Source: Leucogyrophana mollusca (lineage: Eukaryota; Basidiomycota; Agaricomycetes; Boletales). Taken from it: a stretch of DNA of 64,000 nucleotides. The notes below the pieces were generated by a model. It searched no databases, was not told where the DNA came from, and saw only the letters and a list, made by a program, of their open reading frames with translations. The position numbers were made by a program, and so were the translations under genes. Positions 46,238-57,290 of the stretch are shown one piece after another (the first letter of the stretch is position 1; the number at the start of each line of letters is the position of its first letter). The DNA lies in contig MU266381.1 of assembly GCA_021014945.1 (NCBI GenBank), forward strand, positions 1-64,000, written 5' to 3'.

Positions 46238-46724
46238 GACTTTGTGAGCTATCTCATGTAAATTGGCCTCAATTTGAAGCTGGTGGGCGTTTATGTCGAA
46301 TTTCCCACTCGTGCAATCATTCTCGATGTACTTGTAGAAAAAAAATCTCGGGCAGTGACGCAATCTGTCCGAAGGATATGCTGGCTTACTCAGGCAACTT
46401 AAATGACTCGACCTCGGTCGGTGATACGGAATTAGGCGACAGGTCTGTCGCAGTCTGTCGCCCGTCGCGGGAGTATTAATTCTTGGTGAAGTGATGCAGT
46501 TCAAAGTGCAGGCCATCCCCGCCCAACTACCCCTTATTTTACAGCGTCAGGTTGCTCAGAGAGACGACGAGACGGCGGTACAATGATGGGAAAGGTAGGA
46601 GGGAGCGCCCACTAAGCACACATGTGCAAGTCCGCCTCACTATGAGGACATGAAACGTGCGTTGTTCTGTCATGTTTGCAACGTAAACGTGGATGAGGAG
46701 ACTGGGCCCCAACCATGCAACCAA
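46238..46724. other. Intergenic region
   Basis: Upstream of the bZIP gene and downstream of the nucleoside hydrolase gene. An open frame continues upstream from the bZIP start to 46516 without conserved features. No separate gene was seen. Confidence 0.4.
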
Positions 46725-48420
46725 CTAATTAATTCCCCAGACCCTTTCCATCAAAGTCTGCAAGAGGACATCCGGCCCTGGAGTCGTGACCACGCAGGGA
46801 ACGGCCGAACTGGGTCGGGGGTAGCTGATATCCGATGGGTCTTTCGGGGTCGTCGGACGTTCGATCATGACCTGTGCAGGAACTGCAGTGGGTTCGAAGC
46901 CCTGATACGCCATGGCATGTTGATCCAATTCAGCCTGGACCTCGGCGCGGTTCGCCCCCAACACATAGGTTTTACCGTCATCCCTCCTGTCAACCACAAG
47001 CATGCCGCGTGTAATTTCACCCTCTCTGAGTACCCTCCTCAGTGAAGGGTACCGTGTTGCAGTTGAGCGTGCGTACCTTTCAATATCGAAAGTCCTGCCG
47101 GTGACGGCCCATCCATGGGCCATCTTTGGCAAGTCGGTCGTTTTACCGGGGCCTTCAGGTGGGTTTTCAATGGCGCACCATATGGCCACGATGTCATGCA
47201 GTTCCATCGCATCTTTCCCGAACTCATTCATAATCTCTCTAGTCCGCTCAAGGAACGAGCTAGTAAAATGACATAGAGGTGCTTTCCCTCTTGCTTGAGA
47301 GGGATTCGCAGAGCAGTTGAACTGGGAGTCGACCTTCTGCGTGTAATATTTGAATGAGAGTTCGTGAGGAGTCGTGATGTCCAGCGGAAGGAGGATAAAC
47401 CTCTCCAGTGGTAGTCCCAGCCCTGGCTCGGCCGGCATAAGAAGTTCTTTGACCGCAAATGGATCTGCGAAGAAATTAACTGCAGGAGTGATCAGTATAC
47501 ACCCATTCCTGATGAGCAAAGCAACACACATTCTGCGACAGGGGATGTGTTGCCTGGAACGTCAACGGCGCCTCCCATGGAGATCACGCGTCCTATCCTG
47601 TCTCTCACTACTTGCCCATGGTCTCTCATGAGCTGCGCGAGATTGGTAAGGGGACCCAGAGCAACGTATGTGACACTCCTTTCCGGCCGTGCCTGTATGA
47701 GTTCCAAGGCAACTTCAACACCCGATTTCTGGGTGGTAACAAAATTACGATCAAAGGCAGGGTCCCCAGTTGTTACATTCAAATCTGGATGTCGCTCCAT
47801 AATATTACCTAGACCATCCCTGGAAACCTGCGTGACAAGAGGAAGGGCCGTGTGGGAATGACGACTTACTTTCCGTGAAAATACTGCGCGTAGTGAAGAC
47901 CTCCTTCCAAAGGTCCGCTTGGACCGACGGCGAGAATGGGTCTGAAAGTTGGCGCGAAGTTGGGAAACCGAGCCTCGTCCTCGGGATGAAGCTCTAGATG
48001 ACGAGATATAGCCTGATAAACCTTATAGATATTGGTACTACGAGACACGAGGGCGTCAGTATGACCTCTGAATGGCATAACATCAGCCTCACTATGTAGA
48101 CGAGACATCTGTGTTGCCTGATAGTCATGATATGATTCGACATGTTATCAGTAAACTCCAGCAGACGGGTTGATGTACACTTACCGAAGGTAACAATTAT
48201 TGCAAGAATCTCGAGCTCTGGTGACGCGAGCGCAAGTAAGCTAGAGCACTGATTTCAGGATCAGACCAGATGTGAATAGATAGGTCACGAACATGGCAAT
48301 CACATCATCCACACCGGGGTCGGTATCAACTGTGGTAAGACGACTGGATCAGCTGTGTCGGCGCGCCTATTGACATCAGTAGGACTTACTGATGACGGGG
48401 ATCTTCGCTCTGCCTTCCAT
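46725..48420 (-). CDS. Inosine/uridine-preferring nucleoside hydrolase
   Basis: Hydrolyses ribonucleosides to base and ribose in salvage. From ATG at 48420 the first exon encodes MEGRAKIPVI and joins by an intron to IDTDPGVDDVIAI, the calcium-binding Asp cluster that defines the family. LLALASPELEILAIIVTFG and NTDVS follow on further short exons. The rest has IYKVYQAISRHLELHP, RSVTYVALGPLTNLAQL, GRVISMGGAVDVPGNTSPVAE, FNFFADPFAVKELL and the late-loop Glu/Asp region ELHDIVAIWCAIENPP with the conserved His. At least six introns are inferred; the long internal one-exon frames do not contain the catalytic N-terminus. The protein ends VWGIN at 46725. An ENT-type permease lies about 3 kb downstream on the same strand. 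Confidence 0.88.
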
Positions 48421-49187
48421 GCCGATGCTAACCACAACTTCCACTGTTTCAGCAGCAATGCCGCGCGCTGCTGCGCTGGAGACACGCTGGCTGGAGGATG
48501 CTTATCGCGATCTAAACCTGTCGAAACTAGAAAGCTCAAAAGGCATGACCACAAGCGCGTCTTCTCCAGAGATAAGGCGCGTCACGTCTTGTCCGCCATA
48601 GACATGCCGTTGGACAGCACAAGCTTTACACGGGAACACCTCCGTGCATGTTCTTAGAGTCAAGACAGTCTACTAAGAGTGTAGCCGTTGGTGGGGTAGC
48701 ATTGTTTAGAAATATACACGTGAAGAAAACATGTCTAAGATAGTGGATCTACGAGGAAATCAACCCGAAGAGACGCAGAAGGGAGTTAAAAATGGCGATG
48801 TGCCCTGCAAGTAAGGGCGTTAGTTAGATTGGCGTACAAACCAGATGCAAACTGATGAAAATTCAGAGATCTTGGTGGAAAATTAGTCTCATAGGGCGAA
48901 CCCTCTGAAGTAGCAAATATTAAGATATAACATCATTATAACGAGGCAAAAAATAAGACGTTCAGATGTTGCAGAGGTACTCACCATTCCGAATGCCACA
49001 TGTCAGCGCCCGTGTTGTCCCACCGGAAACGTTGCATGCAAAAGAAGGGCGACGCACGTTATATATCAGCTTCCTCGGCTTCACCCGGGAACTGTGCAGT
49101 CGAGTCACAGTGGCTGTCACGTCACGCCACTGCAACTCGCGAGGACGAGAGTTGAGAACCTCCCGACGTCCAGCTACCTTACGAACA
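48421..49187. promoter_or_regulatory. Divergent promoter region, nucleoside hydrolase / RACK1
   Basis: 767 bases between opposing starts. A TATA-like TTATATAT sits at about 49059-49066, some 125 bases before the RACK1 ATG, followed by pyrimidine-containing leader sequence. No gene was recognised in the gap. Confidence 0.45.
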
Positions 49188-50417
49188 ATGGCCGAATCGT
49201 TGCGTTTCCTTGGCTCCCTACCCGGCCACAAGGGTTGGGTCACCGCGATCGCCACCTCTTCGGAGAACCCAGACATGATTTTGACCGCCTCCCGAGGTAC
49301 TGATATTTTCATTAGATAAAACACTTCAGTGCTGATTTTGACGGACGATCAGACAAGACCATAATTGTCTGGCAACTCACCCGTGACGAAGATTCATATG
49401 GATACCCAAAACGAATCCTCCAGGGCCACAACCACTTCGTTTCTGACATCGTCATTTCCTCCGATGGCCAGTTCGCTCTCTCCTCATCCTGGGACCACAC
49501 TCTGCGTTTGTGGGATCTCAACACCGGCCAGACCACTCGCCGATTCGTTGGTCACACCTCCGATGTCCTTTCCGTTTCCTTCAGCGCCGATAACAGGCAG
49601 ATCGTTTCCGGTTCGCGTGACAGGACCATTAAGCTATGGAACACTCTTGGCGAGTGCAAGTACGACATCAAGGATGATGGCCACACGGAGTGGTGCGTGA
49701 TATGCGCGCTCACAATGCTCCTGCCTCTTATATATGGCTTGTTAGGGTATCATGTGTCCGCTTCAGCCCCAATGTGTCGAACCCCGTCATCGTATCTTGT
49801 GGTTGGGACAAAGTTGTTAAGGTGAGATCAGACTTTTTCGATGCGAGCCCGAGTGCCGTCGGGCCTGAACCCGATGAGAACACAAAGGCTGCCATTGTCT
49901 TGTAACCTTGCGCTTCTGTGAGATTCTGACGCTTCTGTCAGGTCTGGGAACTCTCCAAGTTCAAGTTGAAGACCAACCACTATGGCCACACCGGCTACAT
50001 CAACACCATCTCTGTCTCCCCTGATGGTTCCTTGGCCGCATCCGGTGGCAAGGACGGAATCACCATGCTCTGGGATCTGAATGAGGGCAAGCACCTCTAC
50101 TCGCTCGAGGCTGGTGACGTTGTCAACGCACTCGTCTTCTCGCCCAACCGTTACTGGCTGTGTGCGGCCACCGCAAGTTGTGTTAAAATCTTTGACTTGG
50201 AGAGCAAGTTCGTACCAATATTGTGTGCACATATCGCCCAATCTGATAGTTTCCTGATTAAAGGTCGATTGTTGATGAGCTCAAGCCCAGCTTTGTTGAT
50301 GTTGGTGTCAACTCGCGGGAGCCTGAGTGTGTGTCCATTGCATGGTCAGCGGATGGTCAGACGCTGTTCGGTGGTTTCACTGATAACCTCGTTCGCGTCT
50401 GGACCGTCACCTCTTAA
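49188..50417 (+). CDS. CPC2: RACK1/Cpc2/Asc1, ribosome-bound WD40 beta-subunit-like protein
   Basis: A seven-bladed WD40 scaffold on the 40S ribosome head that links translation with signalling. Exons 49188-49296, 49353-49692, 49746-49821, 49942-50207 and 50264-50417 give 314 residues, the normal size. The start [19 protein letters not shown] is typical. Then [91 protein letters not shown] and the end LVRVWTVTS follow. The basic Arg/Lys side used for ribosome binding is preserved (DKTIIVW region). Intron 3 (120 nt) is over twice the length of the other three (53-56 nt). Yeast ASC1 and vertebrate RACK1 introns host snoRNAs, but no convincing snoRNA was confirmed here. Confidence 0.96.
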
Positions 50418-50624
50418 AAAATCTGCGAGGAGTGATGTAGCGAGAGGGCTCGGGGAGGTTTTCCGATGTATCATCTCTATCATAGCTGCCGGCATCCCAA
50501 AACATTTCACTTTCCATCATTGTTTGATTCCCAGAGCCAATTGCTTGCGATATTACACGAAGGTACGCTTGTCGCCTTGATTCCCACTTGATGTCGTACT
50601 TTCGCATACTCTGTCACAACCACG

Positions 50625-51836
50625 TCAACTCCCTTCTGCTTCGCGCAAGTTGCGTTGGCGTTCGTTATAATCCCAACGATCAAATCCTCCAAAATCGATC
50701 TTCATAGCGCCAGTGAAGATGTTGACTTGCAACTCGCAAATATGTGATACGCGTGCGCGCCAGCTGTCACCTCTACAATGTGGTGTCAGCCCCAGATAGC
50801 TCCCAGGGTGCAACTACAACTCACGTTGCAGTACCATACATGTCTCCAGTGTGACTGACCAGGCGAACGCATTGATCGGTGTTCGACTTGCTATCGTATA
50901 TCCAGACATATTTCCCGGTGTATATTTCTTGCCAGCCATCGCGATCGACCAGTCGATTGGGAGGGTTGACACGCCCAGTCCCGGTGGGGGGAGCAGGTGC
51001 TGGTCGAATGTCGATATCAGTGAAGAGGCGGAGGGCAGTAAGATTGGATATGTTCGTCAGCACAGCTCGTTCTTCTGGTGAAGAGGGGTTAATGATATGG
51101 AAGATCGGCTGGGATGGATCCTCGTCGTCGTCGTCGTCGTCGTCTTCGTTATCCTCAGTATCTTCATCTGCGGGCCCTGCGCTGCCGCCGGGCTCGTCTT
51201 CTGCCATTCCCTCGTCATCCGTGGACGCTGTGAATTCCTCCTCTGCTCTCTGGAGCTTTTCCACAAACCCTAACCAAGCATTTTCATCCGAATAATCTGT
51301 ACGCACGACTAGTCCCAGCTCAGGTCTTGAGCTGGAGACTTCGTCGAGAGTATCGGGGTCGACCACCCACTCAACATTGCCATCAATGTTGGCTGGGCTG
51401 GCTGTCTACGGATGACTCTCGCATGCATAGATCTTGAACTCAGGTGGGATAAAAACATACTGGCAATTGATTTTTCTCCTCAGAAGGCAATCTCCAAAAT
51501 TCTGCCGCGACTCGGAGCCTCCACCTACGTCGGCCTTCACTTGGGTGCTGGCTTTTCGCCGTCGCGTACCCGCCCTTGAGTGCGATTTAGTTGTATCAAC
51601 GATACACAAGCATGGAACGTGATCCCTTACGATCAGACAAGACTGCAGAGGAGATGTCAACACAACCATATCTTGGCAGATGCTGGTCGACAAAGTCTAT
51701 GTATTGAGCCAATTATGTTAACGTATATCAGCCGTTATTTCAGGGCAGACTCACCGGTCCGCTCCCAAAAATAATCCTGTCGGCGCCTGTGGCTTGCCTT
51801 GCCCGATGATCACGCTCGTCCGTTCACGGAAGGGAG
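50625..51836 (-). CDS. Conserved basidiomycete-type hypothetical protein with acidic tract
   Basis: Not recognised as a named family. Exons were chained by frame: TSVIIGQGKPQAPTGLFLG, then RICQDMVVLTSPLQSCLIV, a Lys/Arg-rich stretch, HPANIDGNVEWVVDPDTLD, GLVVRTDYSDENAWLGFVE, a Glu/Asp-rich tract with eight consecutive or near-consecutive Asp encoded by a GTC/GAC microsatellite (51122-51143), FHIINPSSPEERAVL, LVDRDGWQEIYTGKYVWIY, and, after the last intron, GDSWRARVSHICELQVNIF ending LREAEGS at 50625. The true 5' start lies at or upstream of 51836 and was not found. A 55-residue basic middle part could be partly intronic. The blocks with many aromatics suggest globular domains. RACK1 lies convergent, 207 bases away. 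Confidence 0.55.
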
Positions 51837-52100
51837 CTGTCGAAATCAGCAGACGGACCGGCTACGAAGAAGCTCTCGCTGAGGTACGGTGGTCATAGGA
51901 TCATTGCCCGCGCGTATTCACCCCACACCTTATCCCCAATTGATGCATCAGATCCATTTTTGCAGTCGGAACTCCAGGTGTTTCGGGTAGCACCACCGTA
52001 CGGCTCTTCACCCTTTGCCCGAAAGTAAAATGCTCGGGCAATATAAACTTTGGTCTTCTCTCACGGCCAGAAACTGAGCCTCCTCCTTCAACGACGTTAC

Positions 52101-54293
52101 TATGCCTCCCCCAGCCGGTGTTACAGGTTCGTTCGTGTCATTCTGCACAGTATACTATCATAGTGTACCCAACCTCCTTTGCAGGAGCTCAGCTCGGGCG
52201 AAGACAGTGGGTATATGCATTCGCACTCGTGACTTCGTTGTTCTTCACGTGTAAGTTCATAGCTTCATGTTAGTCGACCACGATTTGACACATTTTCCAG
52301 GGGGGTTTGCTTATGGCGTATGCGTCCCTCATTCCTGCGTTGGCTGGGTTGCCTTCTGACACGACCTCCAGCTACTTGATGTCCTCAATGCACACTTTCA
52401 GACCGTGTTCGGTATTACAAAGCTCCAAAGTACTCTGCTGCAACTGGCGTATTTCGTGGGTCCTAAAGGAGTCTATCCGTCTTCATTATGCTGATGGTCG
52501 TATCAGGGTGCTTACTTTGTGTGGGCACCGTTTGCTGGTGTTTTCATGCGAAGGCTGGGATACAAGGTTTGGCGCTCCTTTCCTCCACTTGGGGGTGCCT
52601 CTGATTTTCTCCCACATCGGCAGAAAGGCATCCATATCGGTTTAGGCCTCTACTCGCTTGGTATTTCATGCTCTTATCCAAACTGTTACCATCCCATCAT
52701 TTTAACCGCGTGCTCCACAGGTGCCGTCTTCTTCTGGCCGTCTGCCAAATATGAAAAGTATGGTGGTTTCGTCGGCAGCACATTCGTTATCGGTAGGTCA
52801 ACTTGATAATACCAGTGTCCCAAGCTTATACTGTCGCATAGGTTGCGGACTGTCAACGCTTGAGGTTGCGGCCAACTCCTACATTGCTGTTCTGGGCACT
52901 CCTCAATACGCCTCAGTTCGGCTGAATTTTAGTCAAGGTTTCCAAGGAGTAGCTTCCTTTACTGGTCCCTTGATCGCAGCCAGGTGGTTCTTCACAGGGG
53001 CAAACGCAACCTCTCTCGGGACTGTGCAATGGTGAGCGCTCATGAAGGGTACTAGGGTCGTGTAGATTGATTGTCGTCCATTTTCAGGGTTTATCTCGCC
53101 GTTGCGGGCCTCGGGGTCGCTCTCAACATTTTGTTTTAGTACGTCCGATTTTTTTTTAAACAGAACTGACAAGCTCTAATGCTCCTATCAGTTTCTGCGA
53201 CCTACCCGAAATCACAGAGGACGCTTTGGCGAGAGAAATCCACGAAGTCGGCCTCAAAGCCGACGAAGGCCCATTCTGGAAACAATACCGCTGCGTCTTT
53301 GGTTTTGTCGCGCAAACAGCATACGTGTTAGTATCCATCTTTAGTAGTGGCGGGGCGGGATGTTCATTTGCTAATGGACATACCAAAATTTAGCGGAGCT
53401 CAAGTTGGTGTTGCATCCTTTGCCGTCAACTTCCTAGTGGACCAGAATGTAGGCTACTCCCAGTCGAAAGCTAGTCAGCTCTTTTCGTTCTGTCAAATAA
53501 CATTCACCGTTGGCCGGTAGGTTTGTTCGTTTCCCGAGCATTGTGCATGAACCTCATGTCACGACGTCATGCATCCGCAGGTTCGTTGGCGTTGTGATCC
53601 TGAACTATATCGATCCTGCCCTCCTGTTGTCGTTCTACGGATTTTGCTGTTCGCTTTTCGCTCTGCTCGTTTCGCAGTTGCCTGGCTATGGAGGAGTTGG
53701 TTGTCTGTTTGCGCTGTTCTTCTTCGAGTCTATCTGCTACCCGGTGAGTCAAACCATTTGCACACTCTATCGCAATACTCAAAGCGTTCTCCGCTACAGT
53801 GCGTCTTTACTCTCGGCACGAAGAATCTTGGTGTACACACGAAACGAGGCTCCGGTCTTATCGTCATGGTAAGCCAGGACTCTAGGAGTTCACGGGCCCA
53901 GCTGAATTACAACAGGGCGTCGGAGGAGGTGCTTGGTTCCCCCCAGCGCAAGGCGGACTGGCCGACAGGGCTAACACCCGCCGTTCATATCTTGTCCCGA
54001 TGGCTGGATACATCGCCATGACGATCTATGCAGTGTAAGTGCTAGAAATTCAGGACATACAAACCGACAAGTACTCATGTGTTCATCCCAGTGGCCTCGT
54101 AATCGATCAAGCCGTAAAGAGCGGCTTCACAATTCGCAATCGCGATGAACTATCAGCGGCACGGGCTGCGGCCGCTGCCGTATTCCCGCCGACCGCCCTC
54201 ATTATCGACGCACCGTCTGGGCAAGCGAAGGACAGCGAGGGCAGCGAGGGCGGCGAGAAAAGAGCTAGCGACGAATATCTGGAGGTTGCATGA
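52101..54293 (+). CDS. FucP-like MFS sugar permease (fucose/glucose-galactose type)
   Basis: A 12-helix major facilitator in the fucose/galactose/glucose:H+ symporter group, probably in the plasma membrane. From ATG at 52101 (MPPPAGVTG) exons give RRQWVYAFALVTSLFFTWG, LLDVLNAHFQTVFGITKLQ, GAYFVWAPFAGVFMRRLGY, RQKGIHIGLGLYSLG, AVFFWPSAKYEKYGGFV, CGLSTLEVAANSYIAVLG, ASVRLNFSQGFQGVASFTG. The second half has VAQTAYVGAQVGVASFAVN, FSFCQITFTVGRFVGVVIL and FESICYPCVFTLGTKNLGV. STLEVAANSY and LNFSQGF are strong marks of the FucP clade. About ten introns occur. The C-terminus is Ala-rich then polar, ending at 54293. The sugar is not determined; the 3' end is convergent with GOT1, 212 bases away. Confidence 0.87.
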
Positions 54294-54505
54294 GAGATAA
54301 GATGACGGACAAGTGGAAACCTCTGATTATACGACCATAGAGGAATTGTACACTCTGTTTTAGTATACGGGTTTGTCACTGAGGGGATGTCGGTGACTTG
54401 TATGAATAGTTGATTCTTCGCAATGTGTTTACGACATGGATGACCCGATGGTGTGCAAATATATTGTCCGTCCGTCTATCGATATTCGGTGCCACCTCAT
54501 CAGGC

Positions 54506-55151
54506 TTAAACCGCTGAAGTCCGTGAGCCTGCTACCCGATCTACGATCTGCAAAGCACGGTCAGTACCACTTAAGCTTTTATAATGTATTGCTTACTGGT
54601 CGGATATAAGGCAGTGAGAGTACGTTTCCAATGAAAGGTAGTTGCCGGAGGAATGTCAGTACTACGGGGAAGAAGTCGCTGTGGCGAGAGTACGTGTGAG
54701 GATCACAATTGGTCGAAAGGAACCAAGATGAAATTACCCAAACAGATTCAAGAAACCAAAGGTTTCCACGATGATACCAATGAATGGATGTTTCAAAAAG
54801 ACCAGCAGGATACCACCAACGAAGCACGCCGTGCCCCGTAACTTCTGCTTTCGCGCGAAGAAATAGAAGGTCTTCTGGGGACCGATAATTAGGGTGAGCC
54901 CCGAGATAAATAGTAGCTATGTTGGATGGGCGTTTGGTCAGAACTTTTGAGGACATGGACAGGGCTACGCCCCGAGCGCTTACATTTCCAAGTGCAAGAA
55001 GAGCCGCATCGAAAAATAGCATAACCCCAAGGAATAGGAACAGCGTGCCAAACGTTGTGAGGGCTACGCCAATTTCTGCACAGAAAATGACTTTAGCATT
55101 GGCGGTCTTGGGTCATATGCAGAACAAACTTTGCGCGTCGGATAGCCACAT
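54506..55151 (-). CDS. GOT1: Got1-like vesicle-transport membrane protein
   Basis: A small tetraspanning Golgi/ER protein that aids vesicle traffic. It is hidden by its introns: a 22-nt first exon (55151-55130) encodes MWLSDAQ plus one base, joined to KIGVALTTFGTLFLFLGVM and LFFDAALLALGN. The third exon starts LLFISGLTLIIGPQKTFYF and goes on with KQKLRGTACFVGGILLVF, KHPFIGIIVETFGFLNLFG. Then come DFFPVVLTFLRQLPFIGNV, LSLPYIRP and a final exon IVDRVAGSRTSAV with TAA at 54506. Total about 138 residues, the usual length for the family. Every splice junction keeps frame with GT..AG ends. Apparent longer open frames across the region are products of intron read-through. High confidence because motif order and length match throughout. 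Confidence 0.88.
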
Positions 55152-55726
55152 GGTGATATCGTTCCTCTGGGGTCTTGTACCACGTCGGTTTCTAGTGTTG
55201 CAGCGACTCGGCCTGCGATTGCAGTTGACAGAAACAGAATGCGGGTCTGCGGACAGAGCAGGGCGGAGTGTGCTGTCAATGAGCGAGTAGAAGTCTGTGA
55301 CACAATACAGAACTGACACGTCACAGCGTCACACAGCTCTTGCAGAACACGTCGGTGCCAGCGTGGGTGCTTGTACTGTGTTGCACACGAATCTAGGTGT
55401 TGGTACTGAGCAGTAAGTGCAGACAAATGTTGTTAGATCTGGACGGAAATAGCTTTATGCTCGTATGAACCACCTCCCAGACGAGAATGTAAGTACCGCA
55501 AAACGCATCCATACAAATTCGCAGGACTGGTGACAACAAAAATTCAGCACGGGAAAATGGAGTTAACATAGTGGTACAAAATGGAACAGTTGATGGTGTC
55601 CAAAATAATGGTAGGTATAGATCTTCAATAATGCAATAATGCAATGACCTTGAGAAGATTAAAAAAACAAATGAACGCGCACAATTCCATCCAATCCATC
55701 CTGATTAAATACCTGACAAATCGCTC
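55152..55726. other. Intergenic region
   Basis: Upstream of GOT1 and downstream of the next minus-strand gene. No supported gene or repeat. Confidence 0.4.
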
Positions 55727-57136
55727 TCAGTGCTTATGTGGTTTCTGCTGTTCTCTAGCCACAGAAACTCGATCAAACGACTCTTTCAGCGGACTTCTGT
55801 AAGCCAGGATGGAGAGGTGTGCACTTAAATATGGCGGCGGAAGCAGCGGGTGAGTCGCCTCAAGGCTGGCAGAGAGACTGGCGGCAGGGAAATGAGACGT
55901 ATACTGGGGTGTCGACGGTCGCGTGGTCGGTAGGTGAGCGAGGGAAGATAGTGCCTGCATAGAGGATGTTGATGACGATGAGATAGTGGAGAGGGTGCGG
56001 TTACGATCATGGGCAGCCCTGCTCAATTGTGACTGATTCGACTGATTCGGAGGATGATTGGGGACAGTTGCAACAGAACGTGCTGAAGATATAGATGTTC
56101 TCCGGTTTGGAGAAGGCTGCGCATAGGCGGTCTTAATGCTTGATGGGGAGGTGGTGAGTTTATCGCCATGCTGTGTTGGAGATGTTTGGGGAGGGGCTGT
56201 GTCCGATGTCACTATGAGAGGAGCAAGGGCGACCATCCTCGGAGTGACAGGAACATTCTGGCCAAATGACTGCCCTCGAATCAAAGGATGTGGTCGCAAG
56301 GGCGCTTCTGTTCTGCTCGTGACAGAATGAGTGGATGGCGGTCGAGTGACTGACTGACGTTTGTGGGGATGCGTGCGATGCACGGGCGAAGTGTTCTCCG
56401 AGCGGGTCTCCATAGCGCGGGGTTCGGCGTAAAGGTGTGGTTGGTGCAATACCGGCTCCGGGTGAGCAAGCGGTGCGGGCAATGCTGGAGGAAGTCCACG
56501 TGCGGCTGGCACAGGTGGAGGCGCTCGGGAGGGCGCTTCGGGAGGACGAATCGTCGGAACACGGGACATGGATGACTGCTGCGCACGCGGTGTTTCTGGT
56601 CGAGTCATGAGTTCGTCCACGGGTGGAGGAGGCGGGGGGTTACGTTGGTCGACAGGAGTGCGCGATCTGCCGGTATCAGTATCGGGGCTGTTGGGGGTGG
56701 CGGCACCGCTCTCGCTTGATACCCACTCGTCATCCTCGTCTGCACTGGTACTGGCTATTGTGAAGCCCGCTTTGGGTTTTACGCCCTGACGCAGATTGGA
56801 AGGTGGGGCATGACGGGAAGGCTGAGGCTGTATGTGCTCTTTAGACGCAGCCCGTAAGCCGCTATTGACTCGCTGTGGGTATGGGGAAGTGTTTCTGGAG
56901 TGGGTCTGGGAGGATACAAAAGATCAGATTAACAGTGAAAATTTGCAGATAAGTCCAGAGCAGTATACATCATGAACGAAGCCATTTTTCTTCGGTCTTT
57001 CTGGCTGCTTTGGTGGAGCAGGGTCTTTCTGCGTAAAATGCAGGTTAAGTCCCGCCTTTGAGGACCCTGCTGAAGACGAGCGTGAATGTGTGCGGGGGAG
57101 GGCAGCTGGGCCAGCTCGGTGAGTCTTGGGTGCCAT
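55727..57136 (-). CDS. Disordered protein with DUF3295-like motif
   Basis: Start ATG at 57136 (MAPKTHRAGPAALPRTHSR). The first exon has a Ser-rich SRSSSAGSSKAGLNLHF segment, KPERPKK-like basic residues, and ends NGFVHD. An intron of about 60 nt leads to a very long second exon. The segment KPKAGFTIASTSADEDDEW followed by VSSESGAATPNSPD resembles a short conserved stretch seen in fungal proteins with a DUF3295-type region. The remaining 400 residues are Pro/Ser/Thr-rich without hydrophobic core, so mostly disordered. It ends EQQKPHKH at 55727. Role is unknown; relatives are thought to be nuclear or signalling regulators, which is inference. The divergent UTP6 start is 154 bases from this gene's start. 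Confidence 0.6.
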
Positions 57137-57290
57137 GGGGGAGAAAGGCAGAGTATGTTTGGTACTCCGCTACTTTGCTTTCATTTCGACCAACAAGCCT
57201 CAGCGTTGGCCGCTAAAAAGTACACATACTGACGCCTGCTTTTCGCAGGATAGATAATATATAACACGTTGATTCTTATCCGTGTTTGCC

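Noticed and set aside
46880..46910. tRNA B-box-like GGGTTCGAAGCCC
   Set aside because: It lies inside nucleoside hydrolase coding sequence and no A box or cloverleaf is present.
54579..55022. An apparent 147-residue minus-strand protein
   Set aside because: It reads through GOT1 introns. The spliced GOT1 model matches the known family length and motifs.
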